From positions 1 through 43,146 of the forward strand of contig UQHH01000017.1 of the NCBI GenBank assembly GCA_900540865.1: DNA of 43,146 nucleotides, in the 5' to 3' direction. Origin of the DNA: an uncultured Oscillospiraceae bacterium. Its GTDB lineage: Bacteria; Bacillota; Clostridia; Oscillospirales; Acutalibacteraceae. The position numbers and the translations under genes were made by a program. The stretch's first letter is position 1. Each line of letters opens with the position of its first letter. The notes under the pieces are model-generated. The model made no database searches. It saw only the letters and a list, made by a program, of their open reading frames with translations, and was not told the DNA's origin. This document shows positions 1 through 5,911 of this stretch, in pieces.

Positions 1-625
1 TCATCAAATCACCCGAAGTTATCAAGTAAAACGGCATTTCATCGGCGGAGCCAACCGCCATTGCGTTGATAATAAAAACGACGGAGAACAAGAGGTAAAA
101 GAGTCGAATGTCCATTATGGCGGGGAGAAGAACCGCACAGCATCCGATAAAGCAGCTGATGGGAAGACCGCAGATAACAACGGTCTTTATCAGAGGCAGG
201 ATGTATTCCATAAGCGGAAGCTTTGACGGCGAACATAAAATATATATCGCCATATTCAGTGTGAGAAAAATGGTGATGGCCGAGAAGGTAAAAAGGATTC
301 CACCCAACAGCTTACCCGCAACATACTGTCCTTTACGAATCGGCACCGTCATGAACAGATTTTTCATGCCCAGACGTTTATCCATGTGAATGCGGCTGGA
401 CACGAGGAATAACAAGCCGAATATGAGAATCAAGCCATCCAGGCTCATCGTCCGATAAATGAAATAAGCCGGCTGTAAAAGAAATTCCAGTCTCGCAAGA
501 TTACCGGCGGAAGGAAAATTGTCGAGCATCGCTATGAGTAAAGCGGCTGCGATAACACCCCATGTAGCGAACCGCTTCATCTGCATTTTGAGTTCATACC
601 GGATGATGCAACATACCTTATTCAT
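1..625 (-). CDS. ABC transporter permease, 3' end cut by the window
   Basis: This frame stays open from ATG at 625 to the window edge, giving at least 208 residues with no stop. It is strongly hydrophobic, with membrane-like stretches near residues 22-34, 63-76, 108-128, 143-166 and 172-188. It also has the 'KRLGMKNLFMTVPIRKGQY' stretch typical of ABC-2 type permeases of the antibiotic or bacteriocin export class. Its start overlaps the stop of the upstream ATPase gene by 8 bases (ATGAATAA), so the two are translationally coupled and probably form one exporter. The substrate cannot be read from the sequence. The BlaI/M56 context suggests induction by cell-wall stress or a peptide antibiotic, which is inference. 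The true length is unknown. Confidence 0.85.
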   Translation of the reverse strand, partial: MNKVCCIIRYELKMQMKRFATWGVIAAALLIAMLDNFPSAGNLARLEFLLQPAYFIYRTMSLDGLILIFGLLFLVSSRIHMDKRLGMKNLFMTVPIRKGQYVAGKLLGGILFTFSAITIFLTLNMAIYILCSPSKLPLMEYILPLIKTVVICGLPISCFIGCCAVLLPAIMDIRLFYLLFSVVFIINAMAVGSADEMPFYLITSGDLM

Positions 626-1493
626 GTGTTTTCCCTCCCATGCAGTAAACATATGCATCTTCCAATGTGGCGGCAATCGGCATTATTTCAGAAAATACAT
701 TGTTTTCATCCATTATGCGGGCAACCAGCTTATTGCGTTCATAGGTGGTAGAGATCACCACGACTTTCTTTTGCAGGGGTATGAGTTGTTCCTCTGACTG
801 CACATCGAGTATTTTGATTTTACCATCGACTTTTCGTATCAGCTGCTCTGCGGAGCCACTGAAAAAAAGGCGGCCCTTTCGTAAAACAGCCAATTCATCA
901 CAAAGCTGATATACGTCTTCCACAATATGCGTAGAGAGAAGCACTGTTTTTCCATCCTTGGCAAAGCGAGAGAGCACCCCACGAAACCGTACGCGCTCCT
1001 CCGGATCCAGTCCGGCGGTCGGTTCATCCACAATCAGGATTTGAGGATTGCCGATCAACGCTTGTGCGATACCAACCCTGCGCTTCATCCCTCCGGATAG
1101 CTGGCCTATTTTTCGATTTGAAAACTCCTGCATATCCACCTGCTCAAGAACCCGTGTGACGTCTGCCGGGGAATGAACGCCCTTTAGCTGCGCCATATAC
1201 CGGACAAAATCAAATACAGACAAGGAAGGATACATGGAGAGCTCCTGCGGAAGATATCCAATACGGGATCGCACCTGCTTACCCTGTTTCGCAATGTCAA
1301 ATCCACAAACAGTTACTGTTCCGGATGTAGGCTGTAAAATCGTTGTAATCGCTTTCATAAGCGTAGTTTTTCCCGCCCCATTATGTCCAAGAAGTCCGAA
1401 TACGCCGCTGCCCACAGAAAAGCTGACATTGTCCAGTGCCTTCACATGGTTCCGGTATTCTTTTGTTAAATTTTTAATTTTGATGTTACTCAT
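618..1493 (-). CDS. ABC transporter ATP-binding protein
   Basis: The 291-residue protein is a complete ABC ATPase: Walker A GHNGAGKTT at residues 36-44, signature LSGGMKRR at 132-139, and Walker B ILIVDE at 152-157 followed by PTAGLDP. It resembles the BcrA/CcmA-like class that powers two-gene exporters. ATG at 1493 is preceded by AGGAGG. It partners the overlapping permease (1-625) and sits third in the leftward operon BlaI, M56 protease, ATPase, permease. A TACA/TGTA dyad lies just ahead of it, so it may also be repressed directly by BlaI. The exported substrate is unknown; bacitracin-like or lantibiotic-like peptides are common for this gene arrangement. Confidence 0.95.
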   Translation of the reverse strand: MSNIKIKNLTKEYRNHVKALDNVSFSVGSGVFGLLGHNGAGKTTLMKAITTILQPTSGTVTVCGFDIAKQGKQVRSRIGYLPQELSMYPSLSVFDFVRYMAQLKGVHSPADVTRVLEQVDMQEFSNRKIGQLSGGMKRRVGIAQALIGNPQILIVDEPTAGLDPEERVRFRGVLSRFAKDGKTVLLSTHIVEDVYQLCDELAVLRKGRLFFSGSAEQLIRKVDGKIKILDVQSEEQLIPLQKKVVVISTTYERNKLVARIMDENNVFSEIMPIAATLEDAYVYCMGGKTHE

Positions 1494-1510
1494 ATTGACC
1501 TCCTATAAAT

Positions 1511-1522
1511 CTACATTTGTAG
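1511..1522 (-). promoter_or_regulatory. Putative BlaI operator before the ABC genes
   Basis: CTACATTTGTAG is an inverted repeat of CTACA and TGTAG with a 2-base centre, in the 45-base gap between the M56 gene and the ATPase gene. BlaI/MecI repressors are known to bind TACA/TGTA dyads. On the minus strand it overlaps the end of a weak promoter-like pair (TTTACT, 17 bases, TAGATT), so the exporter genes may have their own BlaI-controlled start. Promoter activity is inferred. Confidence 0.55.
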
Positions 1523-1538
1523 TTTAATTGAGTAAATT

Positions 1539-2495
1539 TTATGGAGTATATGTGCTATACTCCGGTGCCGCGTCAAATGCGGGATAAGGATAAAAATACG
1601 TTCGGCTTGTTATACCGGAAAGAACAATCATTCCAAAAATCAGAGTCGCTAAGACGGCAATGACAATACTTCTTTGCAGTTTCGTTGGCTGTTTCAGAAT
1701 TGCGCCAAACCGTTGTTTCGCCAATAAAAATCCCAATGCTCCTAAGCTTCCTGTAACATTCTTTTTATTTTGAGCGGAAAGCTCCATAAGCCGAAGCATA
1801 GTTGCCGCATAATCGTTTGAATGGATACCTGGGGTAGACAGTGTATGCTTATCGCAGTCCATTTCACAAATTAATTCAAAATCACTCTTTGAAATCCAAA
1901 TAAAGGGGTTAAACCAGTTTATTATTGCAGCGATTTCATAAAGTCGTTGTAATAGGTGGTGGCCACGTTTAATGTGCATCAATTCATGCCTTAAAATAAT
2001 ATGCAGCTCGTTTTCTGTCAGTTGATCGGCTATTTTCTTGTTCATCAGAATAACCGGGGTCATGACGGTGACGACACAAACCGGTGTCTCTAACTGGGCT
2101 TCAAAAATTTTAGGAACTTTCTTTATCTTTAAAGCGGAGCAGCTTTCGTGTAGAACTTGATGGATTCTTTCATCTTGGTAAAGCGCATATTTCCTCAGAG
2201 CACCTGCCGCCATGATAGTCCTTACAATAAAATAGATAGCAAAAACAATTCCGCCTATGAGCCAGACCGTAGAAGCGGTATAGAATCCCTGATGCCATAG
2301 CTGGTTTTCTCCCGCAATGAGCTGCACCTGCGGAACAATGACTGGGAGAAGGAAGAACACGACCCCAAAGGCACCGTACCATAATGGCAGGGAAACATGG
2401 AATACATTTTTCATAAAAAGGGCGATAAAAGAAAAGGCTCCGCCCATGGCTGTTAGGAATAGTACGATATAAAAAAGATTTCCAAGCACCTGCAT
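1539..2495 (-). CDS. M56 family (BlaR1-like) membrane metalloprotease, no sensor domain
   Basis: The 318-residue protein has several N-terminal membrane segments (about residues 5-28, 38-60, 72-98), then a cytoplasmic zinc protease domain with HELMH at 170-174 and a downstream EMDCD at 211-215, the usual M56 motif set. One more membrane segment lies near residues 277-296. BlaR1 and MecR1 are about 585-600 residues because they end in an extracellular penicillin-binding domain. That domain is absent here, leaving a tail of about 20 residues. The family's role is to inactivate the partner BlaI repressor when a signal arrives. The gene start overlaps the BlaI stop by one base (TAATG), so the pair is co-translated. 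What it senses is unknown. Confidence 0.9.
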   Translation of the reverse strand: MQVLGNLFYIVLFLTAMGGAFSFIALFMKNVFHVSLPLWYGAFGVVFFLLPVIVPQVQLIAGENQLWHQGFYTASTVWLIGGIVFAIYFIVRTIMAAGALRKYALYQDERIHQVLHESCSALKIKKVPKIFEAQLETPVCVVTVMTPVILMNKKIADQLTENELHIILRHELMHIKRGHHLLQRLYEIAAIINWFNPFIWISKSDFELICEMDCDKHTLSTPGIHSNDYAATMLRLMELSAQNKKNVTGSLGALGFLLAKQRFGAILKQPTKLQRSIVIAVLATLIFGMIVLSGITSRTYFYPYPAFDAAPEYSTYTP

Positions 2496-2869
2496 TATTT
2501 ACCTTCCTGTTCCATAATTAGTTCTTTTAAGGCGTTTAACTCGTTATCTGACAAATCACCGCTTTTTATAAATCCGGAAACCATGCGCGACAATGATCCG
2601 CCGTATACACGGCTGAGAAAATTTTTGCTTTCCTCAAACTGGCAGTCATTTCGGGAAACAGCGGGATAATAAAGATACCCTTTTCCTTGCCGCTTCGTTG
2701 ATAAGGCCCCTTTCTTCACCAGTCGCGCCAGATACGTTTGAATGGTGGTTTTGCTCCATTCTGTTTGTTTGAGCTTCTCCAATATCTCTTGCAGCGCTTG
2801 CGGCGAGTCATTCCAAATGATTTGCATCACCTGCCACTCTGACTCTGTGATTGATAGCTTTGTTGCCAT
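2495..2869 (-). CDS. BlaI/MecI-type transcriptional repressor
   Basis: The 124-residue protein opens with MATKLSITESEWQVMQIIW and contains a winged helix (TTIQTYLARLVKKGAL) followed by a dimerisation half, matching the BlaI/MecI/CopY family in length and order. The start is ATG at 2869 behind AGGAGG; the same frame stays open far upstream but only as an antisense reading of the next gene. It heads the leftward operon with the M56 protease and ABC exporter. The family represses its own operon by binding TACA/TGTA dyads and is inactivated through its M56 partner. Two such dyads are visible (2898-2926 and 1511-1522), which supports autoregulation. Confidence 0.93.
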   Translation of the reverse strand: MATKLSITESEWQVMQIIWNDSPQALQEILEKLKQTEWSKTTIQTYLARLVKKGALSTKRQGKGYLYYPAVSRNDCQFEESKNFLSRVYGGSLSRMVSGFIKSGDLSDNELNALKELIMEQEGK

Positions 2870-2897
2870 CGTGTTCAGCCTCCTTTGGTTGATTGTT

Positions 2898-2935
2898 TGT
2901 AGTTCTATGTTAGCATAAAAACTACAAGCTGTCAA
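2898..2935 (-). promoter_or_regulatory. Promoter and BlaI operator of the repressor/ABC operon
   Basis: On the minus strand TTGACA (2935-2930) is followed after 17 bases by TAACAT (2912-2907). A TGTAG half-site lies inside the spacer (2926-2922) and its CTACA partner just downstream of the -10 (2902-2898), giving a 29-base dyad that straddles the -10. Repressor bound there would block RNA polymerase. The same half-sites recur at 1511-1522. Confidence 0.75.
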
Positions 2936-2950
2936 CCAAAAAATTTCTTT

Positions 2951-2999
2951 GAAAAAAGGCTTGCTTTTCCACCCGTGGTGCGTAAGCTGTGAGCCACAG
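2951..2999 (+). repeat. Leader repeat, copy 1
   Basis: This is the first of four related leaders. It carries AAAAGGCTTGCTTTTCCACC followed by CGTGGTGCGTAAGCTGTGA and the stem CTGTG-AGC-CACAG. It lies 38 bases ahead of the gene at 3038. The core GTGGTGCGTAAGCTGTGA is identical in copies 2 and 4. The loop of the stem differs (AGC here, ACT there) while the paired bases are kept. Confidence 0.8.
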
Positions 3000-3037
3000 G
3001 CAAGAAGCCAGTACAAAATGAAAGGCAGGAATAGAGT

Positions 3038-3628
3038 ATGAAGACAGGAAAAATCACAGCAAAACTTAGGGACGCGGTTCCGGTATGCCTCATGGTAGAG
3101 GGCAAGGAAGTAAAAAGGTACAAGAACATCGAACTGCCGGACGCGCTCAAAGAAATCGAAATGACCGACTTCCATTTCAACGTACACATGGACGGCAAAA
3201 TCACCTTTGATATCCATTATGAGCAGGGCGCGCTGCCGGAGGTATTCCCGGAGCCTCGCGGCAGGAAAGCCAGGGCCGCAAAGGCGGAGGTGCAGACCGA
3301 GGAAGCGACGCGGGAGCCGACCGAGGAACCTGCCGAGGACGAGGCGGCGGACGAAAGCGAGCCTGCCGCAAGCGGCGACGCACCCGCAGAGGAACCCGAA
3401 GCCCCCGGCACGATGGAAATCGCCTTCAACCTTTCCGGTATCCGCCGCAAGGAGCTGGTGGCAGCGGTGGGCGGCCTCACCGGAGCGGAGCCGGAGTACA
3501 AGGCAGCTCCCAGCTTCGCCTATGAAATCGGTGACTACATCGTAGACAAGAACGGCACCTTGATCGGAGAACACAGCCCGGCGCTGGTCGCCGCGCTGGC
3601 GGAGCAGGGCTTCGCCGCAGCCGAATAA
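3038..3628 (+). CDS. Two-domain protein with acidic linker, mobile-element type
   Basis: The 196-residue protein has an N-terminal part (about 1-68), a linker rich in Glu, Ala and Pro (about 78-122), and a C-terminal part (about 125-196, MEIAFNLSGIRRKELV to the end). The C-terminal pattern, with RKELV, then FAYEIGDYIVDKNGTL, then a terminal helix, looks like small proteins often labelled 'virulence-related' in clostridial conjugative elements. That match is from memory and no function is established. ATG at 3038 has only a weak AGG-type ribosome site. It follows leader copy 1 and ends in a strong terminator, so it appears to be its own transcription unit. It is GC-rich compared with the BlaI operon. 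Confidence 0.8.
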   Translation: MKTGKITAKLRDAVPVCLMVEGKEVKRYKNIELPDALKEIEMTDFHFNVHMDGKITFDIHYEQGALPEVFPEPRGRKARAAKAEVQTEEATREPTEEPAEDEAADESEPAASGDAPAEEPEAPGTMEIAFNLSGIRRKELVAAVGGLTGAEPEYKAAPSFAYEIGDYIVDKNGTLIGEHSPALVAALAEQGFAAAE

Positions 3629-3640
3629 ACCACCCAACCG

Positions 3641-3664
3641 GCCCCGCTTCGGCGGGGCTTTTTC
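3641..3664 (+). terminator. Intrinsic terminator, cassette 1
   Basis: GCCCCGC-TTCG-GCGGGGC forms a perfect 7-bp stem with a TTCG tetraloop, followed by TTTTTC. Nearly the same hairpin ends the next two cassette genes. Confidence 0.9.
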
Positions 3665-3677
3665 GTACCTCCCGCCT

Positions 3678-3774
3678 TGAAAAAAAGATATGTTTTAAGG
3701 CTTTTAGAGCTTGCTTTTTCACCGGTGGTGCGTAAGCTGTGACTCACAGAAATCAACCATAATCTTTAAGGAGG
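3678..3774 (+). repeat. Leader repeat, copy 2
   Basis: This copy matches copy 4 almost base for base over about 95 bases, from AAAAAAAGATATGTTTTAAG through AGCTTGCTTTTTC, the core GGTGGTGCGTAAGCTGTGA and CTGTGACTCACAG, to the TTTAAGGAGG ribosome site. The left AAAGAT and right ATCTTT can pair, with ATG/CAT beyond a one-base bulge, so the leader can close into a loop that ends beside the Shine-Dalgarno. Confidence 0.85.
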
Positions 3775-3782
3775 CCACCACC

Positions 3783-4280
3783 ATGGCGAATTATCACATT
3801 GAAATCCAGCGGAGCAACGTAACCCTCGCGCAGTTCCTCCGGTATGTCCGGCAGCAATGCGAGAAGAAGGGCATTGACTTTTATATCGAGCGGGAGGACT
3901 TTGAAAAGCCGCACACCGAGTATTCCACAAGCTATTCCGTAATAGACGGGAAAAAGAAATGCCACTTTGCTGCGTATCGGACGGTCACGCGCTATCGCCG
4001 CAAAATCGCCAGCTATCAAACCTCCGAAGGTTTTACACGATACTACCATACCGACGAGTTGGAGGAGTACAAGGAAACCGAATTGCACCGCTGGGACAGC
4101 GAAGAAAGCGCGGAGGACGCGCCCTGCAAGGCCGAAACCTTTAAGCAATTCGCCTGCGACTACCAGACCTACATCCTTAACTTTGACGGTTCCTGCTTCA
4201 ACGAAATCTGCGAGTTTACCTTTGACGACGAACGCCGGGGCTATGGCTATTACTATCAAGCCAACCGGGACGCGGAATAA
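3783..4280 (+). CDS. Hypothetical protein behind leader copy 2
   Basis: The 165-residue protein (MANYHIEIQRSNVTLAQFLR) is rich in Tyr, Arg and Glu, with no signal peptide, membrane segment or motif that I recognise. ATG at 3783 is chosen because AAGGAGG (3768-3774) lies 8 bases ahead; the frame is open upstream but that part is leader sequence. It is the second gene in the repeated leader-gene-terminator series and is read alone, between its own leader and terminator. By position it is probably mobile-element cargo. No function can be assigned. Confidence 0.8.
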   Translation: MANYHIEIQRSNVTLAQFLRYVRQQCEKKGIDFYIEREDFEKPHTEYSTSYSVIDGKKKCHFAAYRTVTRYRRKIASYQTSEGFTRYYHTDELEEYKETELHRWDSEESAEDAPCKAETFKQFACDYQTYILNFDGSCFNEICEFTFDDERRGYGYYYQANRDAE

Positions 4281-4291
4281 GGCAGCCAGCC

Positions 4292-4317
4292 CCCGCTTCG
4301 GCGGGATTCCTTTTTTT
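4292..4317 (+). terminator. Intrinsic terminator, cassette 2
   Basis: CCCGC-TTCG-GCGGG is followed by ATTCC and a run of seven T. It has the same stem core and tetraloop as the terminators at 3641 and 4694, with a drifted right flank. Confidence 0.85.
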
Positions 4318-4320
4318 ATA

Positions 4321-4365
4321 AAAAGGCTTGCTTTCCACCACGTTATATGCAATCTGTGACACAAG
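4321..4365 (+). repeat. Leader repeat, copy 3 (degenerate)
   Basis: AAAAGGCTTGCTTTCCACCA matches copy 1 nearly exactly at the left end. The right half has drifted (ATGCAATCTGTGACACAAG in place of GCGTAAGCTGTGA-NN-CACAG). It keeps the CTGTGA element but not the full stem. It lies 50 bases ahead of the gene at 4416, farther than in the other copies. Confidence 0.65.
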
Positions 4366-4415
4366 CCGGGAATACCGGCGAATAAAACGGCCATGCGCCG
4401 GGAAAGAGGTTTACT

Positions 4416-4679
4416 ATGCAAACCGAAATACTGAAATTCATTCTAAGAGCTATTCCGCTAAAAAATGAATATACCCACGCCAAGCTGTTTGAACGAATAT
4501 TGAAAGACGGCGAGCCCTATTTTTCCAACGGAATTACCTCAGAGGAGGACGAGCTGGATTTCGGCTCTATTATCTCCTTGGCCATCGACGAAGCGACGTT
4601 TCTCAAAGCAGACTTACAGGCAGAGTTACTCAATCAAATTTATAACGCAGCCGGTTTCCCGCATCTCTGGAAAGGCTAA
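4416..4679 (+). CDS. Small hypothetical protein behind leader copy 3
   Basis: The 87-residue protein (MQTEILKFILRAIPLKNEY) is acidic and predicted helical, and I do not recognise a family. ATG at 4416 has GAAAGAGG 8 bases ahead. Base use is more A/T-rich than the flanking cassette genes, hinting at a different origin. It is bracketed by leader copy 3 and a terminator almost identical to that of cassette 1, so it is probably expressed separately. Confidence 0.7.
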   Translation: MQTEILKFILRAIPLKNEYTHAKLFERILKDGEPYFSNGITSEEDELDFGSIISLAIDEATFLKADLQAELLNQIYNAAGFPHLWKG

Positions 4680-4693
4680 GGCCTTCCACACAG

Positions 4694-4715
4694 GCCCCGC
4701 TTCGGCGGGGCTTTT
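4694..4715 (+). terminator. Intrinsic terminator, cassette 3
   Basis: GCCCCGC-TTCG-GCGGGGC followed by TTTT repeats the hairpin at 3641 exactly in its stem and loop. Confidence 0.88.
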
Positions 4716-4732
4716 CGCTGCCCGGATACCCC

Positions 4733-4827
4733 GAAAAAAAGATATGTTTTAAGCAATTTAGAGCTTGCTTTTTCGCCGGTGGTGCGTAAGCTGTGACTCA
4801 CAGAAATCAAACATATCTTTAAGGAGG
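4733..4827 (+). repeat. Leader repeat, copy 4, with closing stem
   Basis: This is a near twin of copy 2. Here the ends form a perfect 12-bp inverted repeat, AAAGATATGTTT (4738-4749) and AAACATATCTTT (4809-4820), directly abutting AAGGAGG (4821-4827). Between them lie AGCTT/AAGCT and CTGTG-ACT-CACAG stems. This could be a structured RNA leader controlling translation or, at DNA level, an operator region. No clear sigma-70 promoter is visible inside it. Confidence 0.85.
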
Positions 4828-4835
4828 ACGCGATC

Positions 4836-5447
4836 ATGCTGCAAATATCCACAATCGTAAAGAAAACCGAGGAGCTGTTCGACCTATTCAACCAGCACTT
4901 TTACGACGGGGAGCTGGCCCGCCCGGCCATCACCGTATCCCCGGACGGCGGGCGCGGAGCCTATGGCTGGTGCAGCGTGCAGGAGGTATGGAAAACCGAG
5001 CGGGAAATGTACCGAGAGATCAACATATGCGCGGAGTATCTTGACCGGCCCATGACGGAGGTTTGCGCGACCATGCTCCACGAAATGGCCCACCTCCACA
5101 ACCTGCTCCATAAGGTCGAGGATACCAGCAACAACGGGTACTATCACAACATGAAGTTCAAGGCCACCGCCGAGGCGCACGGCCTGCATATCGAGAAGCA
5201 CCAGAAGTACGGTTGGACGATCACGACGCTGGCCCCGGAGGCGGAGGCATGGGTCAAGGAAACCCTCGGCGACGAGGCAATCAACGCCAGCCGCCTCCCG
5301 GAAGGAGGCACGGGCAAGGAGAAGGGTAAGAAATCCAAGAACCGCAGCATCAAATATGTCTGCCCGGAGTGCGGGGCCATCATCCGGGCGACGAAAGAGG
5401 TCAACGTGATATGCGGGGACTGCGACGTACCCTTCGAGCGGGAATGA
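4836..5447 (+). CDS. SprT-like zinc metalloprotein
   Basis: The 203-residue protein has the SprT-like active-site pattern: HEMAH at residues 82-86 followed by LHN, then YHNMKF at 103-108, which supplies the third ligand region. A C-terminal zinc ribbon has Cys pairs at 176/179 and 193/196. SprT/Spartan-type domains are known as DNA-protein crosslink proteases in eukaryotes; the bacterial forms are poorly characterised and common on conjugative elements. AAGGAGG lies 8 bases before ATG at 4836. It is the fourth gene behind the shared leader, but its downstream hairpins differ from the other cassettes. A role in element replication or DNA repair is inference. Confidence 0.88.
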   Translation: MLQISTIVKKTEELFDLFNQHFYDGELARPAITVSPDGGRGAYGWCSVQEVWKTEREMYREINICAEYLDRPMTEVCATMLHEMAHLHNLLHKVEDTSNNGYYHNMKFKATAEAHGLHIEKHQKYGWTITTLAPEAEAWVKETLGDEAINASRLPEGGTGKEKGKKSKNRSIKYVCPECGAIIRATKEVNVICGDCDVPFERE

Positions 5448-5460
5448 GCATAATACTTTT

Positions 5461-5484
5461 ACGCGGGGACGAAGGTTCCCGCGT
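5461..5484 (+). terminator. Hairpin after the SprT-like gene
   Basis: ACGCGGGGA and TTCCCGCGT pair over 9 bp with one G-T wobble and a 6-base loop, followed by GATTGTTT. The T-run is weak, so it may be only partly effective; a second hairpin follows. Confidence 0.55.
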
Positions 5485-5503
5485 GATTGTTTAATGAAAT
5501 CGA

Positions 5504-5548
5504 AAGCGCCGGGCAGACTTTTTCGCGGAGACTTGCGCGGCGCTTTTT
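5504..5548 (+). terminator. Second hairpin after the SprT-like gene
   Basis: AAGCGCCG (5504-5511) pairs with CGGCGCTT (5538-5545), and the right arm runs into TTTTT. The long loop can itself fold. This is probably the effective stop for the rightward cassette transcripts. Confidence 0.65.
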
Positions 5549-5652
5549 GCGAAATATGAGGGGTTCGGAAATCAAGAGAAAATACTGCCATGCGCCACCA
5601 CTCGGAGGCTGGGCGGGAAATCCGGCCCGCCATGGAAAAGCGCCTGGAACAG

Positions 5653-5692
5653 AAAAAGCCCGGAAAGCCCACAGATAGCGGGTTTTCCGGGC
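5653..5692 (-). terminator. Distal terminator for tRNA-Leu
   Basis: Read leftward, GCCCGGAAAACCC pairs with GGGCTTTCCGGGC, followed by TTTTTC. It sits behind the first hairpin downstream of the tRNA, giving tandem stops. Confidence 0.75.
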
Positions 5693-5699
5693 ACAAACG

Positions 5700-5732
5700 A
5701 AAAATAGCCTCCCGAAATGGGAAGCTATTTTT
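5700..5732 (-). terminator. Proximal terminator for tRNA-Leu
   Basis: AAAAATAGC and GCTATTTTT flank TCCC/GGGA with a 5-base loop, a 14-bp stem with one mismatch. The A and T tracts make it bidirectional, but it fits best as the stop 23 bases beyond the mature tRNA end. Confidence 0.75.
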
Positions 5733-5755
5733 CTATCAAAGTTTGTCCTTTGATT

Positions 5756-5840
5756 TGGTGCGAGTGACGGGACTTGAACCCGTACGTCATGAAACACACG
5801 CCCCTCAAACGTGCCTGTCTGCCAGTTCCAGCACACTCGC
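5756..5840 (-). tRNA. tRNA-Leu (anticodon GAG)
   Basis: The 85-base gene reads GCGAGTG at the 5' end pairing with CACTCGC, then A and an encoded CCA. The anticodon loop TTGAGGG sits between CACGT and GCGTG, giving anticodon GAG, which reads CUC and CUU. A long variable arm fits class II tRNA-Leu. The T-arm reads ACGGGTTCAAGTCCCGT. Accessory genes start beyond its 3' side, a usual integration position for mobile elements. Confidence 0.95.
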
Positions 5841-5859
5841 ATTTCAGTCAGCGTGTTAT

Positions 5860-5888
5860 ATTATAGCAAAGCACCCTGGCGTTGTCAA
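5860..5888 (-). promoter_or_regulatory. Promoter of tRNA-Leu
   Basis: TTGACA (5888-5883), a 17-base spacer and TATAAT (5865-5860) form a consensus sigma-70 promoter about 20 bases before the mature tRNA. Confidence 0.9.
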
Positions 5889-5911
5889 GAACTTTAAATT
5901 TCTTTTCGGCT

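Larger units (their letters stand above)
5448..5755. other. Noncoding junction between accessory genes and tRNA-Leu
   Basis: No convincing gene lies here; open frames overlap the tRNA or run antisense. The stretch is filled with four hairpins, two facing right after the SprT-like gene and two facing left after tRNA-Leu. If the accessory block is an integrated element, its end should lie in or near this stretch, but no integrase or duplicated attachment site is visible in the window. Confidence 0.6.

Noticed and set aside
2870..3637. Long upstream extension of the BlaI reading frame (380 residues in all)
   Set aside because: It runs antisense through the acidic-linker gene and its leader; ATG at 2869 has a ribosome site and gives a normal-length BlaI protein.
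3753..4421. Minus-strand open frame of 222 codons
   Set aside because: It is antisense to the cassette gene at 3783, with no ribosome site and no family features.
2951..4827. CRISPR array or integron attC array
   Set aside because: Repeats are about 50-95 bases and separated by full genes at uneven distance, there are no spacers or cas genes, and no attC-type R' and R'' core sites or integrase are present.
4884..5696. Minus-strand open frame of 270 codons
   Set aside because: It is a shadow of the SprT-like gene, whose zinc motifs and ribosome site are clear on the plus strand.
5459..5842. Minus-strand open frame of 127 codons
   Set aside because: It covers the entire tRNA-Leu gene and its terminators.
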